A stretch of DNA of 64,000 bases. Source: Butyricicoccus_A sp963601915. Its GTDB lineage: Bacteria > Bacillota > Clostridia > Oscillospirales > Butyricicoccaceae. Positions 16,700-25,834 of the stretch are shown in pieces. Within the stretch, counting starts at the first letter, position 1, and the number at the start of each line of letters is the position of its first letter. The position numbers were made by a program, and so were the translations under genes. The notes below the pieces were generated by a model that did no database searches, was not told the origin of the DNA, and saw only the letters and a list, made by a program, of their open reading frames with translations. Location: the NCBI GenBank assembly GCA_963601915.1, contig CAVCGL010000011.1, forward strand, positions 20,366 to 84,365, in the 5' to 3' direction.

Positions 16700-17717
16700 A
16701 TGCCAATCCCTGTCTCCGGCGCGCGAGATTTATCGGCCCGTCATGCAGTTGCTTCAGCCGGTTCAGCGTGCGGCGCGTGCCGAGAATCACGCAGGTCTCC
16801 GGATCATCGGAGGTATGCGCCTCCAATCCCAGCAACTGCGATAGATACTGTGCCATGCCGTACAGCTTGGAGCCGCCTCCCGCCAGCGCCATACCGGTTT
16901 CCGTCAAATCCCCAACCAGCTCCGGCGGCGTGCGCTCCAGCAACGCACACACGGCCTGCCGGATCAGATCCGCCTGTTCACGCAAAATCGGCATCAATTC
17001 CTCCGACGTCACAGTCTCGCAGGCAGGCAAGCCCGTTGACACTCGCCGTCCGCGCACCGGCACTGAGCACAGCTCGTCTCTCGGCAGGACACTGCCGATG
17101 GTCTGTTTGATGCTCTCTGCGGCAGAGATGCCAATGAGCAAATCGTGCTGCTGTTTGACATGCTCCTGAATCGCCGCATCACAGCTGTCTCCGGCAATGC
17201 GGATTGACGCGGCACACACGACAGCTCCCAGCGAAATAACCGCTAAATCCGTCGTCCCGCCGCCAATATCGACAACCAGCGTCCCTTTCGGGCTGTCCGG
17301 ATCAACGCCCGCACCGGCGGCTGCGGCGACCGGCTGTTCCATCAGATACACCCGCGATGCTCCCGCCTGTATCCCTGCATCAACAACCGCCCGTTCTTCC
17401 AGTTCGGACACCAGCGGCGGCACACAAATCAGCAGATTCGGACGCATCAAGCCGCCGCATCCGGCGCGCTTTAAGAACACTTTCGTCATAGCTCCGGCAA
17501 TCGAACAATCGGTAATCACGCCGCCGCGCACCGGACGCACAGCGAGCAAATCCTCCGGAGTTCTGCCAAGCATGTCCCGCGCCTTTTTCCCGACACAGAC
17601 AACACTGCCTGTGCTTCTGCGCATGGCCACGACAGACGGCTCACGCAAGACAATTCCTTTTCCTTCCCGATACAACAGCACCGAGGATGTACCTAAATCC
17701 ATCGCATAATCAAACAT
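16698..17717 (-). CDS. MreB/Mbl-like bacterial actin
   Basis: A 339-residue protein of the actin/Hsp70 ATPase superfamily. The opening MFDYAMDLGTSSVLLYREGK is phosphate-1, VVDIGGGTTDLAVISLG (about 145-161) phosphate-2, and LAGGGSKLYGMAQYL near 290 the adenosine site. PNLLICVPP and AGASRVYLMEQPVAAAAGAG are typical MreB segments. It would polymerise on ATP at the membrane and help set cell shape. The ATG at 17717 with GAGGA seven bases upstream is preferred to a start at 17789. It is divergent from canonical MreB and has no mreC/mreD beside it, so it may be a second paralogue with a special role (inference). Confidence 0.87.
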   Translation of the reverse strand: MFDYAMDLGTSSVLLYREGKGIVLREPSVVAMRRSTGSVVCVGKKARDMLGRTPEDLLAVRPVRGGVITDCSIAGAMTKVFLKRAGCGGLMRPNLLICVPPLVSELEERAVVDAGIQAGASRVYLMEQPVAAAAGAGVDPDSPKGTLVVDIGGGTTDLAVISLGAVVCAASIRIAGDSCDAAIQEHVKQQHDLLIGISAAESIKQTIGSVLPRDELCSVPVRGRRVSTGLPACETVTSEELMPILREQADLIRQAVCALLERTPPELVGDLTETGMALAGGGSKLYGMAQYLSQLLGLEAHTSDDPETCVILGTRRTLNRLKQLHDGPINLARRRQGLA

Positions 17718-17819
17718 CCTGTGTTCCTCGCTTTCTGATTCCGAACGGCTATACCAAAGTATATGCCCGTCCGCCATGCGATGATACACAGGATGACTGA
17801 TTTTTTATTCGACAAGTTG

Positions 17820-18452
17820 TCAGGCTTTTGCTGCGGCAAGCACCCAAACGGTTTCCGGTCTGCCTTCCCGCAGCAGTCTTGCACAGTTGCTCACGGTTGC
17901 GCCGGTCGTGACAATATCATCAATCAGCAAAATCCGTTTGCCGGAAAGATCCATGTCGTTTCTCCGCGCAAACGAACGCGAGGCATTTTCCTGCCGCTGT
18001 TTTGCCGATAATCTCGACTGCTTGTGCGAGATCAATTTGCGCTTGAGCAGCGGCAGATACGGCACACCCCATTTTTCCGAGAGATATTTGGCAAATTCCT
18101 CACTCTGATTGAATCCGCGCCGAAATTTGTGCCAGCCATGCATCGGCACGCAGGTAATCACATCCGGCAGCGGCATGTGATGCCAATCCCACGCCTGTGC
18201 CATCAATTCTGAAATCGGGTTGAGACGATAGGTCTGTTTGGCATATTTCAGCCGCAGCAGCGCAGTGCGATAGCCGCCGCGATACCGTCCGGCACAAACA
18301 ACCTCACTGACATATTCCGGCGGATAGCAGGTCAGCGTCTGCATATCCGATTCCATCTGTTGACGGCAGTCCCTGCACAAGCCGCCCTCGCTGTCTGTGA
18401 TTTGTTGCCCGCACAGAATACAGCTGGTTGGAAACAGCAGAGACATACTCAT
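17820..18452 (-). CDS. comFC: ComF family phosphoribosyltransferase-like protein
   Basis: A 210-residue protein with an N-terminal zinc-binding pair, CILCGQQ (C12, C15) and CRDCRQQ (C26, C29). A type I phosphoribosyltransferase domain ends in LLIDDIVTTGATVSNC (about 175-190), the PRPP loop. HKFRRGFNQSEEFA and HKQSRLSAKQRQEN are the ComFC/GntX signatures. The family helps natural DNA uptake in Bacillus and related bacteria by a poorly understood step. Its ATG overlaps the recD2 stop (ATGA), so helicase and ComFC are coupled, which fits DNA processing. No terminator is evident before the MreB-like gene, which may be read from the same transcript. Confidence 0.93.
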   Translation of the reverse strand: MSMSLLFPTSCILCGQQITDSEGGLCRDCRQQMESDMQTLTCYPPEYVSEVVCAGRYRGGYRTALLRLKYAKQTYRLNPISELMAQAWDWHHMPLPDVITCVPMHGWHKFRRGFNQSEEFAKYLSEKWGVPYLPLLKRKLISHKQSRLSAKQRQENASRSFARRNDMDLSGKRILLIDDIVTTGATVSNCARLLREGRPETVWVLAAAKA

Positions 18453-20713
18453 TCCTCCTCAAGGCTTGTCTGGGCATCTTCCGGCACTTGGCGAATGAGC
18501 CGTGCCCGCAGGGCACTATATCGCCGGTTGCGCGTGTTGGTGTGCACCATGGTTTCCGTCACATCCGGATCTCCCACGAGAACAAGCAGCTTCTTGGCAC
18601 GCGTAATCGCCGTATACAGAATATTTCTCGTCAGCAGACGTCTGCCGATTCCCGCAGGCAGAGCGACAATGACCGCATCAAATTCACTGCCCTGCGATTT
18701 GTGTACAGTCATGGCATACGCCAGCTCCAGCTCTCCGAGCATATCAAACGTATAATGCGCCAGTTTATCATCAAACTGCACGCAGAGATTTTCATCGCGC
18801 AGAGAAATGCCGACAATTTTTCCGACATCCCCGTTAAACATGCCGGTTCCCTCTTCTTCCGGATCGTACTCTTTTTCCCAAACAATATCGTAATTGTTGC
18901 GCACCTGCATCACGCGGTCGCCCAACCGGAAAATCGTATCGCCATATCGCTTTTCCGGCTTCGCATCATCCGGCGGATTGAGGGCATCTTGCAGCATTCG
19001 ATTGAGCTGCTGGGTTCCGGCAGCCTGTCGGCGCGACGGGGTGAGCACCTGAATCTGATCCGGTGAAAATCCATAATAATCCGGCAGCCGCCTGCGGCAC
19101 AAATCAACAACCGTCTGCATGACATCCTCTGCGCTGTGCTTGCGCATGATAAAGAAATCTCCCTCGCGGCCGCCGCTGACCGGCATTTCTCCGCGATTGA
19201 TCGCATGGGCATTGCGCACAATGGCGCTTTCCTGTGCCTGACGGAAAATTTCATCCAATTCTACCGTGTGAATGCGTTCGGAACTGATGCAGTCACGCAG
19301 GAAATTACCCGGGCCAACCGGCGGCAGCTGATCCGCATCGCCGACCAAAATCAATCGGGTTTCCGGCGGCATCGCCTCCAGCAGCGCCTGCATCAGAACA
19401 ATATCAATCATGGACACCTCGTCCAAGATAACGACATCGCATTCCAGCGGATTCATCTGATTGCGGGCAAATACCACTTTGCCCTCTCCGTTTCGGTAAC
19501 CGGATTCCAATAATCGATGAATGGTTTTCGCTTCGCGGTCACACAGCTCACTCAGCCGCTTGGCGGCGCGGCCTGTCGGCGCGGCCAAGACGACATCCAA
19601 TCCCACAGCATCATAAAAATCCAGCATACCGCGAACGGTTGTGGTTTTACCGGTACCCGGGCCGCCGGTCAAAATGACCAGACCATACCGAGCCGCCCAC
19701 TCAATCGCCTGCCGCTGACGCGGCGCATACACGACCGCGCTGTCTTGCTCTAGGGTTGCGAGCAGCTCTTGCAGATTAAAATCATATGCATATTCGGTAT
19801 CAGACAGTTCGGTCAAATAATCCGCGACAAAGACCTCTGCCTCATGCATGGGATTTAAATATACGGCATCGCGGCGGCAAATATATTCGCAGACCAATCT
19901 TCCGTTATCCTGTAGCTGCGTAAATTGATGGTCAAGAAGCTCCTGCTCCGGCAAATATCCATCTTCATCCTGTAATAGCTGTGCCGCTGTGGCAAGCAGC
20001 TTTTCTTTCGGGATAAACGTGTGGCCATTGCTCAAATTAAATTGCAGCGTATACAAAATACCTGCTTGGATTCGTTCCTCTGCATCCCAAGGCATTCCCT
20101 GTGATAATGCCAGATCATCTGCCTGCTGAAAATCGACAGCAAACTCCTCGCTGCACAGCAAATAGGGATTATCCAGCACATGATCGATGGCACTGTCTTT
20201 AAATCGCTTATACAACCGCGCAGCAAGCTGCGGCGGCAGCTCATGTTCCATTAAAAATTCCATCAAGCGGCGCATGGACGTCTGCTGACGAAATTGTTCT
20301 CCGATTTGTTCGGCTTTCCGCGCTGTAATGCCGGAAATATTTGCCAAGCGTTCCGGCTCATTTGCCATGACGGTAAACGTCTCTTCGCCAAAGCGATCCG
20401 CAATTTTTCTTGCCAGCTTCGGGCCAATGCCCTTGATGATGCCGGAGGACAGATAATCGGCGATGCCCTTGACGGTTGCCGGCATCCGGCGTTCAAAATA
20501 TTCCGTCAAAAACTGTTCGCCATAGGACGCATGGGTTGTCCAATGACCGGTCAGCATCAGTTCCTCTCCCAAGCAAATCTGCGGCATTGTGCCGACTGCT
20601 GTGACCTCTTCGCCGTCATCTTCAATCAGCCGAATCACTGCATAGCCGTTGTCCTCGTTCTGATAAATGACAGCGTCAACGGTTCCATTGATGCTCTGCA
20701 GTTCATTTTCCAT
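18449..20713 (-). CDS. recD2: ATP-dependent RecD-like DNA helicase
   Basis: A 754-residue superfamily 1B helicase. The N-terminal region (1-300) has an OB-like part and a helix-hairpin-helix at GIIKGIGPKLARKIADRFGE (91-110), as in RecD2 proteins of bacteria without RecBC partners. Walker A is LTGGPGTGKTTTV (348-360), Walker B-like VVILDEVSMID near 427, and motif VI is in LELAYAMTVHKSQGSEFDAV with YTAITRAKKLLVLVGD. It unwinds DNA 5' to 3' and supports repair and replication restart. AAAGGAGGAGAG precedes the ATG. The stop overlaps comFC. A good promoter lies immediately upstream, next to the tuf terminator. Confidence 0.96.
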   Translation of the reverse strand: MENELQSINGTVDAVIYQNEDNGYAVIRLIEDDGEEVTAVGTMPQICLGEELMLTGHWTTHASYGEQFLTEYFERRMPATVKGIADYLSSGIIKGIGPKLARKIADRFGEETFTVMANEPERLANISGITARKAEQIGEQFRQQTSMRRLMEFLMEHELPPQLAARLYKRFKDSAIDHVLDNPYLLCSEEFAVDFQQADDLALSQGMPWDAEERIQAGILYTLQFNLSNGHTFIPKEKLLATAAQLLQDEDGYLPEQELLDHQFTQLQDNGRLVCEYICRRDAVYLNPMHEAEVFVADYLTELSDTEYAYDFNLQELLATLEQDSAVVYAPRQRQAIEWAARYGLVILTGGPGTGKTTTVRGMLDFYDAVGLDVVLAAPTGRAAKRLSELCDREAKTIHRLLESGYRNGEGKVVFARNQMNPLECDVVILDEVSMIDIVLMQALLEAMPPETRLILVGDADQLPPVGPGNFLRDCISSERIHTVELDEIFRQAQESAIVRNAHAINRGEMPVSGGREGDFFIMRKHSAEDVMQTVVDLCRRRLPDYYGFSPDQIQVLTPSRRQAAGTQQLNRMLQDALNPPDDAKPEKRYGDTIFRLGDRVMQVRNNYDIVWEKEYDPEEEGTGMFNGDVGKIVGISLRDENLCVQFDDKLAHYTFDMLGELELAYAMTVHKSQGSEFDAVIVALPAGIGRRLLTRNILYTAITRAKKLLVLVGDPDVTETMVHTNTRNRRYSALRARLIRQVPEDAQTSLEEE

Positions 20714-20753
20714 GGTCTCTCCTCCTTTCTATTGCTCGGTTTATGCTTTTCGT

Positions 20754-20782
20754 ATTATATCACAACTGGTTTCCGAACGCAA
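20754..20782 (-). promoter_or_regulatory. Promoter of recD2-comFC
   Basis: TTGCGT (20777-20782)-N17-TATAAT (20754-20759), leftward. The -35 box touches the T-tail of the tuf terminator. Confidence 0.6.
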
Positions 20783-20813
20783 AAAGTCCCGTCCGGATTT
20801 CTCCAGACGGGAC
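20781..20813 (-). terminator. Terminator of tuf
   Basis: A GTCCCGTCTGG/CCGGACGGGAC-type stem with a short loop and T5 tail in the leftward direction, 39 bases after the EF-Tu stop. Confidence 0.92.
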
Positions 20814-20851
20814 AAAATGCACTTCAATAAGCGATCGAGTGTGCTCCGAAA

Positions 20852-22054
20852 TTATTCGTAGATCTCGGTAACAACGCCAGAACCAACGGTACGGCCACCC
20901 TCACGGATAGCGAAACGCAGGCCCTTCTCGATAGCGATCGGGGTGATCAGAGCTACGTCCATATCAACGTTGTCGCCCGGCATGCACATCTCAGTGCCTT
21001 CCGGCAGAGTGATAACGCCAGTAACGTCAGTGGTACGGAAGTAGAACTGCGGACGGTAGTTGTTGAAGAACGGAGTATGGCGGCCGCCCTCTTCCTTCTT
21101 CAGAACGTATACCTGGCCCTTGAACTTGGTGTGCGGATGGATGGTGCCCGGCTTAGCCAGTACCTGACCACGCTCAACCTCGTTCTTCTGGATACCACGC
21201 AGCAGGGTGCCGATGTTGTCGCCAGCTTCAGCGTAGTCCAGCAGCTTGCGGAACATCTCGATACCGGTAACAACGGTCTTGCGCGGAGCGTCCATCAGAC
21301 CTACGATCTCGATTTCCTCGCCCATCTTGATCTGGCCACGCTCTACACGACCGGTAGCAACGGTACCACGACCGGTGATGGAGAATACGTCCTCGACCGG
21401 CATCAGGAACGGCTGGTCAGCCTTACGCTCCGGAGTCGGGATGTACTCGTCAACAGCGTCCATCAGCTCATGGATGCAAGCGTACTCCGGTGCATTCGGA
21501 TCGGTGGAATCGCACTCCAGAACGCCCAGAGCGGTGCCACGGATGATCGGAACGTCGTCGCCCGGGAAGTCGTAGTCGTTCAGCAGCTCACGGATCTCCA
21601 TCTCTACCAGATCCAGCAGCTCCTCGTCGTCTACCTGGTCAACCTTGTTCATGAAGACAACGATATACGGTACGCCTACCTGACGAGCCAGCAGGATGTG
21701 CTCGCGGGTCTGCGGCATCGGGCCGTCAGCAGAAGATACTACCAGGATAGCACCGTCCATCTGAGCAGCGCCAGTGATCATGTTCTTTACATAGTCAGCA
21801 TGGCCCGGGCAGTCAACGTGAGCATAGTGACGCTTAGCGGTCTTGTACTCTACGTGAGCGGTGTTGATGGTGATGCCGCGCTCCTTCTCTTCCGGAGCCT
21901 TATCGATCTCATCATACTTCATAACCTCAGCTTCGCCCTGCAGGCCGAGAACCTTGGTGATTGCAGCGGTAAGGGTGGTCTTGCCGTGGTCAACGTGGCC
22001 GATGGTGCCAATGTTAACATGAGGCAGGTCTCTTACGTACTTTTCCTTTGCCAT
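20852..22054 (-). CDS. tuf: Translation elongation factor Tu
   Basis: A 400-residue GTPase with GHVDHGKT (19-26), the RGITI switch-I motif, DCPGH (about 81-85) and NKVD (about 136-139), then beta-barrel domains 2 and 3 ending GSGVVTEIYE. It carries aminoacyl-tRNA to the ribosome. Length and all motifs are normal. It follows fusA in the str operon order but also has its own strong promoter. The usual histidine after DCPG is present (DCPGH), and no unusual substitution was noticed by eye in the antibiotic-contact regions. Confidence 0.99.
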   Translation of the reverse strand: MAKEKYVRDLPHVNIGTIGHVDHGKTTLTAAITKVLGLQGEAEVMKYDEIDKAPEEKERGITINTAHVEYKTAKRHYAHVDCPGHADYVKNMITGAAQMDGAILVVSSADGPMPQTREHILLARQVGVPYIVVFMNKVDQVDDEELLDLVEMEIRELLNDYDFPGDDVPIIRGTALGVLECDSTDPNAPEYACIHELMDAVDEYIPTPERKADQPFLMPVEDVFSITGRGTVATGRVERGQIKMGEEIEIVGLMDAPRKTVVTGIEMFRKLLDYAEAGDNIGTLLRGIQKNEVERGQVLAKPGTIHPHTKFKGQVYVLKKEEGGRHTPFFNNYRPQFYFRTTDVTGVITLPEGTEMCMPGDNVDMDVALITPIAIEKGLRFAIREGGRTVGSGVVTEIYE

Positions 22055-22106
22055 TGTTGGAATCCTCCTTCAATATAATTGAACTAGCGTAGTAAAATAC
22101 AGCTAT

Positions 22107-22135
22107 ATTTTATAATAATACCTACAAAATTGCAA
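22107..22135 (-). promoter_or_regulatory. tuf promoter
   Basis: TTGCAA (22130-22135)-N17-TAAAAT (22107-22112), leftward, in a strongly AT-rich spacer. It would give tuf extra transcription beyond read-through from fusA. A hairpin at about 22182-22210 upstream of it lacks a clear leftward T-tract, so some read-through from fusA is likely. Confidence 0.65.
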
Positions 22136-22222
22136 GTATTACCTCACAGATTTCACAGAGAAATCTGCAAAATCCGAAATCAGGCTCTCTCTCTTGCGAA
22201 AGAGAGCCTGTATTTTTAGAAA

Positions 22223-24307
22223 TTAGCCCTGAGCCTTGTTGCGGGTAGAGATAATCTTGTCCGCAATGCTCTTCGGGATCTCAGCATAGTGGCTCGGCTG
22301 CATAACGTACTGGCCACGACCCTGAGAACGGGAGCGCAGGTCGGTAGCGTAACCGAACATCTCGGACAGCGGAACCTTTGCAGAGATAGCCTGTACAGCG
22401 CCTCTCGGCTCCATGCCCTGAATCTGGCCACGGCGGGAGTTCAGGTCGCCGATAACGTCGCCCATGTATTCCTCCGGAACCATAACGTCAACCTGCATGA
22501 TCGGCTCGGTCAGAACCGGATCAGCCTTCTTCATAGCTTCCTTGAACGCCATAGAACCAGCGATCTTAAATGCCATTTCGGAAGAGTCGACTTCATGATA
22601 AGAACCATCATACAGAGTAACCTTGCAGTCAACTACCGGATAGCCTGCCAGAATACCATTCTGCATAGCGCCCTGGATACCCTGGTTAACCGGCTCGATG
22701 TATTCCTTCGGAATAGCACCGCCGACAACTGCGTTTACGAACTCGTAACCAGCGCCCGGCTCGTTCGGCTCCAGCGTGATCTTAACATGACCATACTGGC
22801 CCTTACCACCAGACTGACGAGCGTACTTGGTCTCGACGTCTGCCTTGCGGCGGATGGTTTCCTTGTAAGCAACCTGCGGCTTGCCTACGTTAGCCTCAAC
22901 CTTGAACTCGCGGAGCAGACGGTCAACGATGATCTCCAGATGGAGCTCGCCCATACCAGCAATGATGGTCTGACCGGTCTCTTCGTCGGTGTAGGTCTTG
23001 AAGGTCGGGTCTTCTTCTGCCAGCTTAGCCAGCGCGATACCCATCTTCTCCTGACCAGCCTTGGTCTTCGGCTCGATAGCAACACGGATAACCGGATCCG
23101 GGAAGTTCATAGACTCCAGAATGATCGGGTGCTTTTCGTCGCACAGCGTGTCGCCGGTGGTGGTGTTCTTGAAGCCTACAGCTGCTGCAATATCGCCGGA
23201 GTATACCTTGGTGATATCCTCACGATGGTTTGCGTGCATCAGCAGGATTCGACCCATTCTCTCGCGCTTGTCCTTGGTGGCGTTGAGTACAGAAGTACCA
23301 GCCTCCAGGGTACCGGAGTATACGCGGAAGAAGGACAGACGGCCAACGAACGGGTCGGTGGCAATCTTGAACGCCAGTGCAGAGAACGGAGCCTCGTCAT
23401 CGGACGGACGCTCATCCTCTTCGTCGGTGTCCGGGTTGATACCCTTGATCGGCGGAATATCAATCGGAGCCGGCATGTAATCAACAATTGCATCCAGAAG
23501 CATCTGAACGCCCTTGTTGCGGTAAGCGGTACCACACAGTACCGGAACCAGCTTGTTGTCGATGGTAGCCTTGCGGAGTGCCTTCTTCAGATCCTCAACC
23601 GGAATCTCTTCGCCCTCCAGGTACATCATCATCAGATCTTCATCGGTATCGCAGATCAGCTCTACCATCTCGTCATGGTACTGCTGAGCCTTCTCAACCA
23701 TATCTGCCGGAATATCCTCATCGCGGACATCCTTGCCGAGGTCATCATAGTAAACCTCTGCGCGCATGGTCATCAGGTCGATGATGCCAACGAAATCGCT
23801 CTCAGCGCCAATCGGCAGCTGAATCGGAACCGGAACGCACTTCAGGCGGTCCTTCATCATCTGGACTACATTGTAGAAGTTTGCGCCCATGATGTCCATC
23901 TTGTTGACGAACGCCATACGCGGAACCATGTAGTCGTTAGCCTGGTGCCATACAGTCTCGGACTGCGGCTCTACGCCACCCTTTGCGCAGAATACGCAAA
24001 CGGAGCCGTCCAGTACACGCAGGGAACGCTGAACTTCTACAGTAAAGTCAACGTGGCCCGGGGTGTCGATGATGTTGATTCGATGACCCTTCCAGTGGCA
24101 GGTAGTAGCAGCGGAAGTAATAGTGATACCACGTTCCTTCTCCTGTACCATCCAGTCCATCTGGGAAGCGCCCTCATGGGTCTCACCGATCTTGTGGGTA
24201 CGGCCAGTGTAGTACAGAATACGCTCTGTCGTCGTGGTCTTACCAGCATCGATGTGCGCCATGATACCAATGTTTCTAGTATTTTCCAGTGAAAACTCTC
24301 TTGGCAT
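22223..24307 (-). CDS. fusA: Translation elongation factor G
   Basis: A 694-residue translocase with AHIDAGKT (17-24), RGITI, DTPGHVDF and NKMD motifs in the G domain, followed by domains II-V. VPLSEMFGYATDLRSRSQGR lies near the C-terminus in the conserved domain V segment. It catalyses tRNA-mRNA translocation with GTP. Length is standard. It lies 36 bp downstream of rpsG in the str operon and is followed by tuf. Confidence 0.99.
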   Translation of the reverse strand: MPREFSLENTRNIGIMAHIDAGKTTTTERILYYTGRTHKIGETHEGASQMDWMVQEKERGITITSAATTCHWKGHRINIIDTPGHVDFTVEVQRSLRVLDGSVCVFCAKGGVEPQSETVWHQANDYMVPRMAFVNKMDIMGANFYNVVQMMKDRLKCVPVPIQLPIGAESDFVGIIDLMTMRAEVYYDDLGKDVRDEDIPADMVEKAQQYHDEMVELICDTDEDLMMMYLEGEEIPVEDLKKALRKATIDNKLVPVLCGTAYRNKGVQMLLDAIVDYMPAPIDIPPIKGINPDTDEEDERPSDDEAPFSALAFKIATDPFVGRLSFFRVYSGTLEAGTSVLNATKDKRERMGRILLMHANHREDITKVYSGDIAAAVGFKNTTTGDTLCDEKHPIILESMNFPDPVIRVAIEPKTKAGQEKMGIALAKLAEEDPTFKTYTDEETGQTIIAGMGELHLEIIVDRLLREFKVEANVGKPQVAYKETIRRKADVETKYARQSGGKGQYGHVKITLEPNEPGAGYEFVNAVVGGAIPKEYIEPVNQGIQGAMQNGILAGYPVVDCKVTLYDGSYHEVDSSEMAFKIAGSMAFKEAMKKADPVLTEPIMQVDVMVPEEYMGDVIGDLNSRRGQIQGMEPRGAVQAISAKVPLSEMFGYATDLRSRSQGRGQYVMQPSHYAEIPKSIADKIISTRNKAQG

Positions 24308-24343
24308 GGTATTTCTCCTTTCGTAAAGTCACCCGGTTACAGA

Positions 24344-24814
24344 TTAGTATCTGTAATGAGCAAATGCCTTGTTAGCCTCTGCCATCTTATGGGTATCTTC
24401 ACGCTTCTTAACAGAACCGCCCAGATTGTTCACTGCATCCATGATCTCGCCAGCCAGTCTCTCTGCCATTGTTCTCTCGGAACGAGCACGGGAGTACTTG
24501 GTGATCCAGCGCAGACCCAGAGTCTGACGTCTCTCCGGACGAACTTCCATCGGAACCTGGTAGGTAGCACCGCCTACACGGCGAGCCTTAACTTCCAGGG
24601 ACGGCATGATGTTATCCATAGCCTCGATAAATACTTCTAACGGATCGCGGCCAGACTTCTCCTTCACGATGTCAAAAGCACCGTAAACAACCTTCTGAGC
24701 AACACCCTTCTTGCCGTCCAGCATGATGGAGTTAATCAGCTTGGTAACGAGCTGGGAACCGTAGATCGGATCCGCCAGAACTTCTCTCTTGGGAACAAAA
24801 CCTCTTCTTGGCAC
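24344..24814 (-). CDS. rpsG: 30S ribosomal protein S7
   Basis: A 156-residue S7 beginning PRRGFVPKREVLADP and ending NKAFAHYRY, the normal length and ends of the family. The start is taken as GTG at 24814, because GAAGGAGGG lies eight bases upstream and the resulting N-terminus matches S7. An upstream in-frame GTG at 24832 would place the ribosome site inside the gene. S7 starts assembly of the 30S head. The 190-bp gap from rpsL contains a hairpin that could bind S7 for autoregulation, as happens in E. coli, but this is untested here. Confidence 0.97.
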   Translation of the reverse strand: MPRRGFVPKREVLADPIYGSQLVTKLINSIMLDGKKGVAQKVVYGAFDIVKEKSGRDPLEVFIEAMDNIMPSLEVKARRVGGATYQVPMEVRPERRQTLGLRWITKYSRARSERTMAERLAGEIMDAVNNLGGSVKKREDTHKMAEANKAFAHYRY

Positions 24815-24855
24815 GATACTTCCCTCCTTCACAATAATGATTTCATAGGTACTTC

Positions 24856-24875
24856 AAAAGCCACCCCTGGCTTTT
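24856..24875 (-). promoter_or_regulatory. Hairpin in the rpsL-rpsG spacer
   Basis: AAAAGCCA (24856-24863) and TGGCTTTT (24868-24875) form a perfect 8-bp stem with a four-base loop, 42 bases before the rpsG start. The tail has no T-run, so it is not a terminator. A second short stem, CAAAGC/GCTTTG, lies near 24932-24950. Confidence 0.4.
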
Positions 24876-25004
24876 GTCATCGCCTGTCCGAGGTGTCTGA
24901 AATAAAATCTATTCAAACAACGCTCAGGACAAAGCTTTTTCTGCTTTGCTGAACTGTGTTCAAGTCAAACGCACGGGTGATGTGTGGGTTTTAGGCTCTT
25001 CGGC

Positions 25005-25424
25005 TTACTTGCCTGCCTTCGGACGCTTAGCGCCGTACTTAGAACGAGCCTGATTGCGGTTTGCAACGCCCTGGGTATCCAGAGTGCCGCGGATGATGTG
25101 GTAACGTACACCCGGAAGGTCCTTGACACGACCGCCGCGTACCATTACTACGGAATGCTCCTGCAGGTTGTGGCCGATACCCGGGATGTAAGCGGAAACT
25201 TCCATACCGTTGGTCAGCTTAACACGGGCTACCTTACGCAGTGCAGAGTTCGGCTTCTTCGGGGTCATAGTCTTAACAGTAGTGCAGACGCCTCTCTTCT
25301 GCGGAGAAGACTGCTTGGTCTCCTTCTTCTTCAGAGAGTTCAGACCTACCTGAAGTGCCGGGGCAGTGGACTTGTACTCAGTTTCCTTTCTACCCTTGCG
25401 AACGAGCTGGTTAAAGGTTGGCAT
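25005..25424 (-). CDS. rpsL: 30S ribosomal protein S12
   Basis: A 139-residue S12 with TPKKPNSALRKVARVKLTNG (about 53-72) and GGRVKDLPGVRYHIIRG, the decoding-centre loops. The lysines at the two positions where streptomycin-resistance changes occur are wild type. GGAGG precedes the ATG. It follows the L7Ae-family gene and precedes rpsG, the usual Firmicutes str operon order. Confidence 0.99.
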   Translation of the reverse strand: MPTFNQLVRKGRKETEYKSTAPALQVGLNSLKKKETKQSSPQKRGVCTTVKTMTPKKPNSALRKVARVKLTNGMEVSAYIPGIGHNLQEHSVVMVRGGRVKDLPGVRYHIIRGTLDTQGVANRNQARSKYGAKRPKAGK

Positions 25425-25496
25425 TTAACTTGCACCTCCTTCAAAAGATTGAATAGATTTATTTCAGCGGGAGTTTGTCCCGTTAAAATCAATAAA

Positions 25497-25736
25497 TTAA
25501 ATGATGGTGACAACTGCTGCGCCGACTGCAATGCCGACGGCACTTCCCAGTTCCTTCATAGACGGAACCTCCGTCACCGGAACGCTGTGTGCTTCACACA
25601 GTTCGTAGATTGGTGCGGTAATCCGACGCTCTGCGTCCGCCGCAATGAATACCTGTTTGGCACTGCCGTCACGGATGACTTTTTTTGACTGCTTGACGCC
25701 GACAACCTTTGCCGCCGAAGACAGCTGAGAGAGCAT
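25497..25736 (-). CDS. rplGB: L7Ae/L30e/S12e family ribosomal or K-turn-binding protein
   Basis: A 79-residue protein with KQVFIAADAERRITAPIYEL and the VPVTEVPSMKELGSAVG segment that forms the RNA-binding loop of the L7Ae family. In Bacillus the corresponding gene (ybxF/rplGB) also lies between rpoC and rpsL and binds kink-turn RNA. It is the first gene after a strong promoter, ahead of rpsL-rpsG-fusA. AAGGAGG precedes the ATG. Here it is separated from rpoC by a terminator and an unrelated membrane gene. Confidence 0.93.
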   Translation of the reverse strand: MLSQLSSAAKVVGVKQSKKVIRDGSAKQVFIAADAERRITAPIYELCEAHSVPVTEVPSMKELGSAVGIAVGAAVVTII

Positions 25737-25765
25737 AGATATACCTCCTTATCGCATACCCGTTT

Positions 25766-25834
25766 ATTTTACCCCATAAGTCACATCCTGTCAATGCTTT
25801 TTTTCGGAATTCTACGAACCTGAAGACAGGATGT
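25766..25834 (-). promoter_or_regulatory. Strong promoter of the L7Ae-rpsL-rpsG-fusA operon with an overlapping inverted repeat
   Basis: TTGACA (25789-25794)-N17-TAAAAT (25766-25771), leftward, close to consensus. ACATCCTGTC (25783-25792) overlaps the -35 box and pairs perfectly with GACAGGATGT (25825-25834), 32 bases away. The repeat lies upstream of the expected RNA start, so a protein-binding role is more likely than an RNA hairpin. Confidence 0.75.

Noticed and set aside
22180..22212. Terminator between fusA and tuf
   Set aside because: The hairpin has a T-rich tail only in the rightward direction, where no gene precedes it; in the leftward direction it lacks a U-tract.
24815..24832. Six-codon N-terminal extension of S7
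   Set aside because: It would begin at a GTG inside the ribosome-binding site; the GTG at 24814 gives the normal S7 N-terminus.
25005..25424. Streptomycin-resistance change in rpsL, and rifampicin-resistance change in rpoB
   Set aside because: The key lysines of S12 and the rifampicin-pocket segment of RpoB are wild type by eye.
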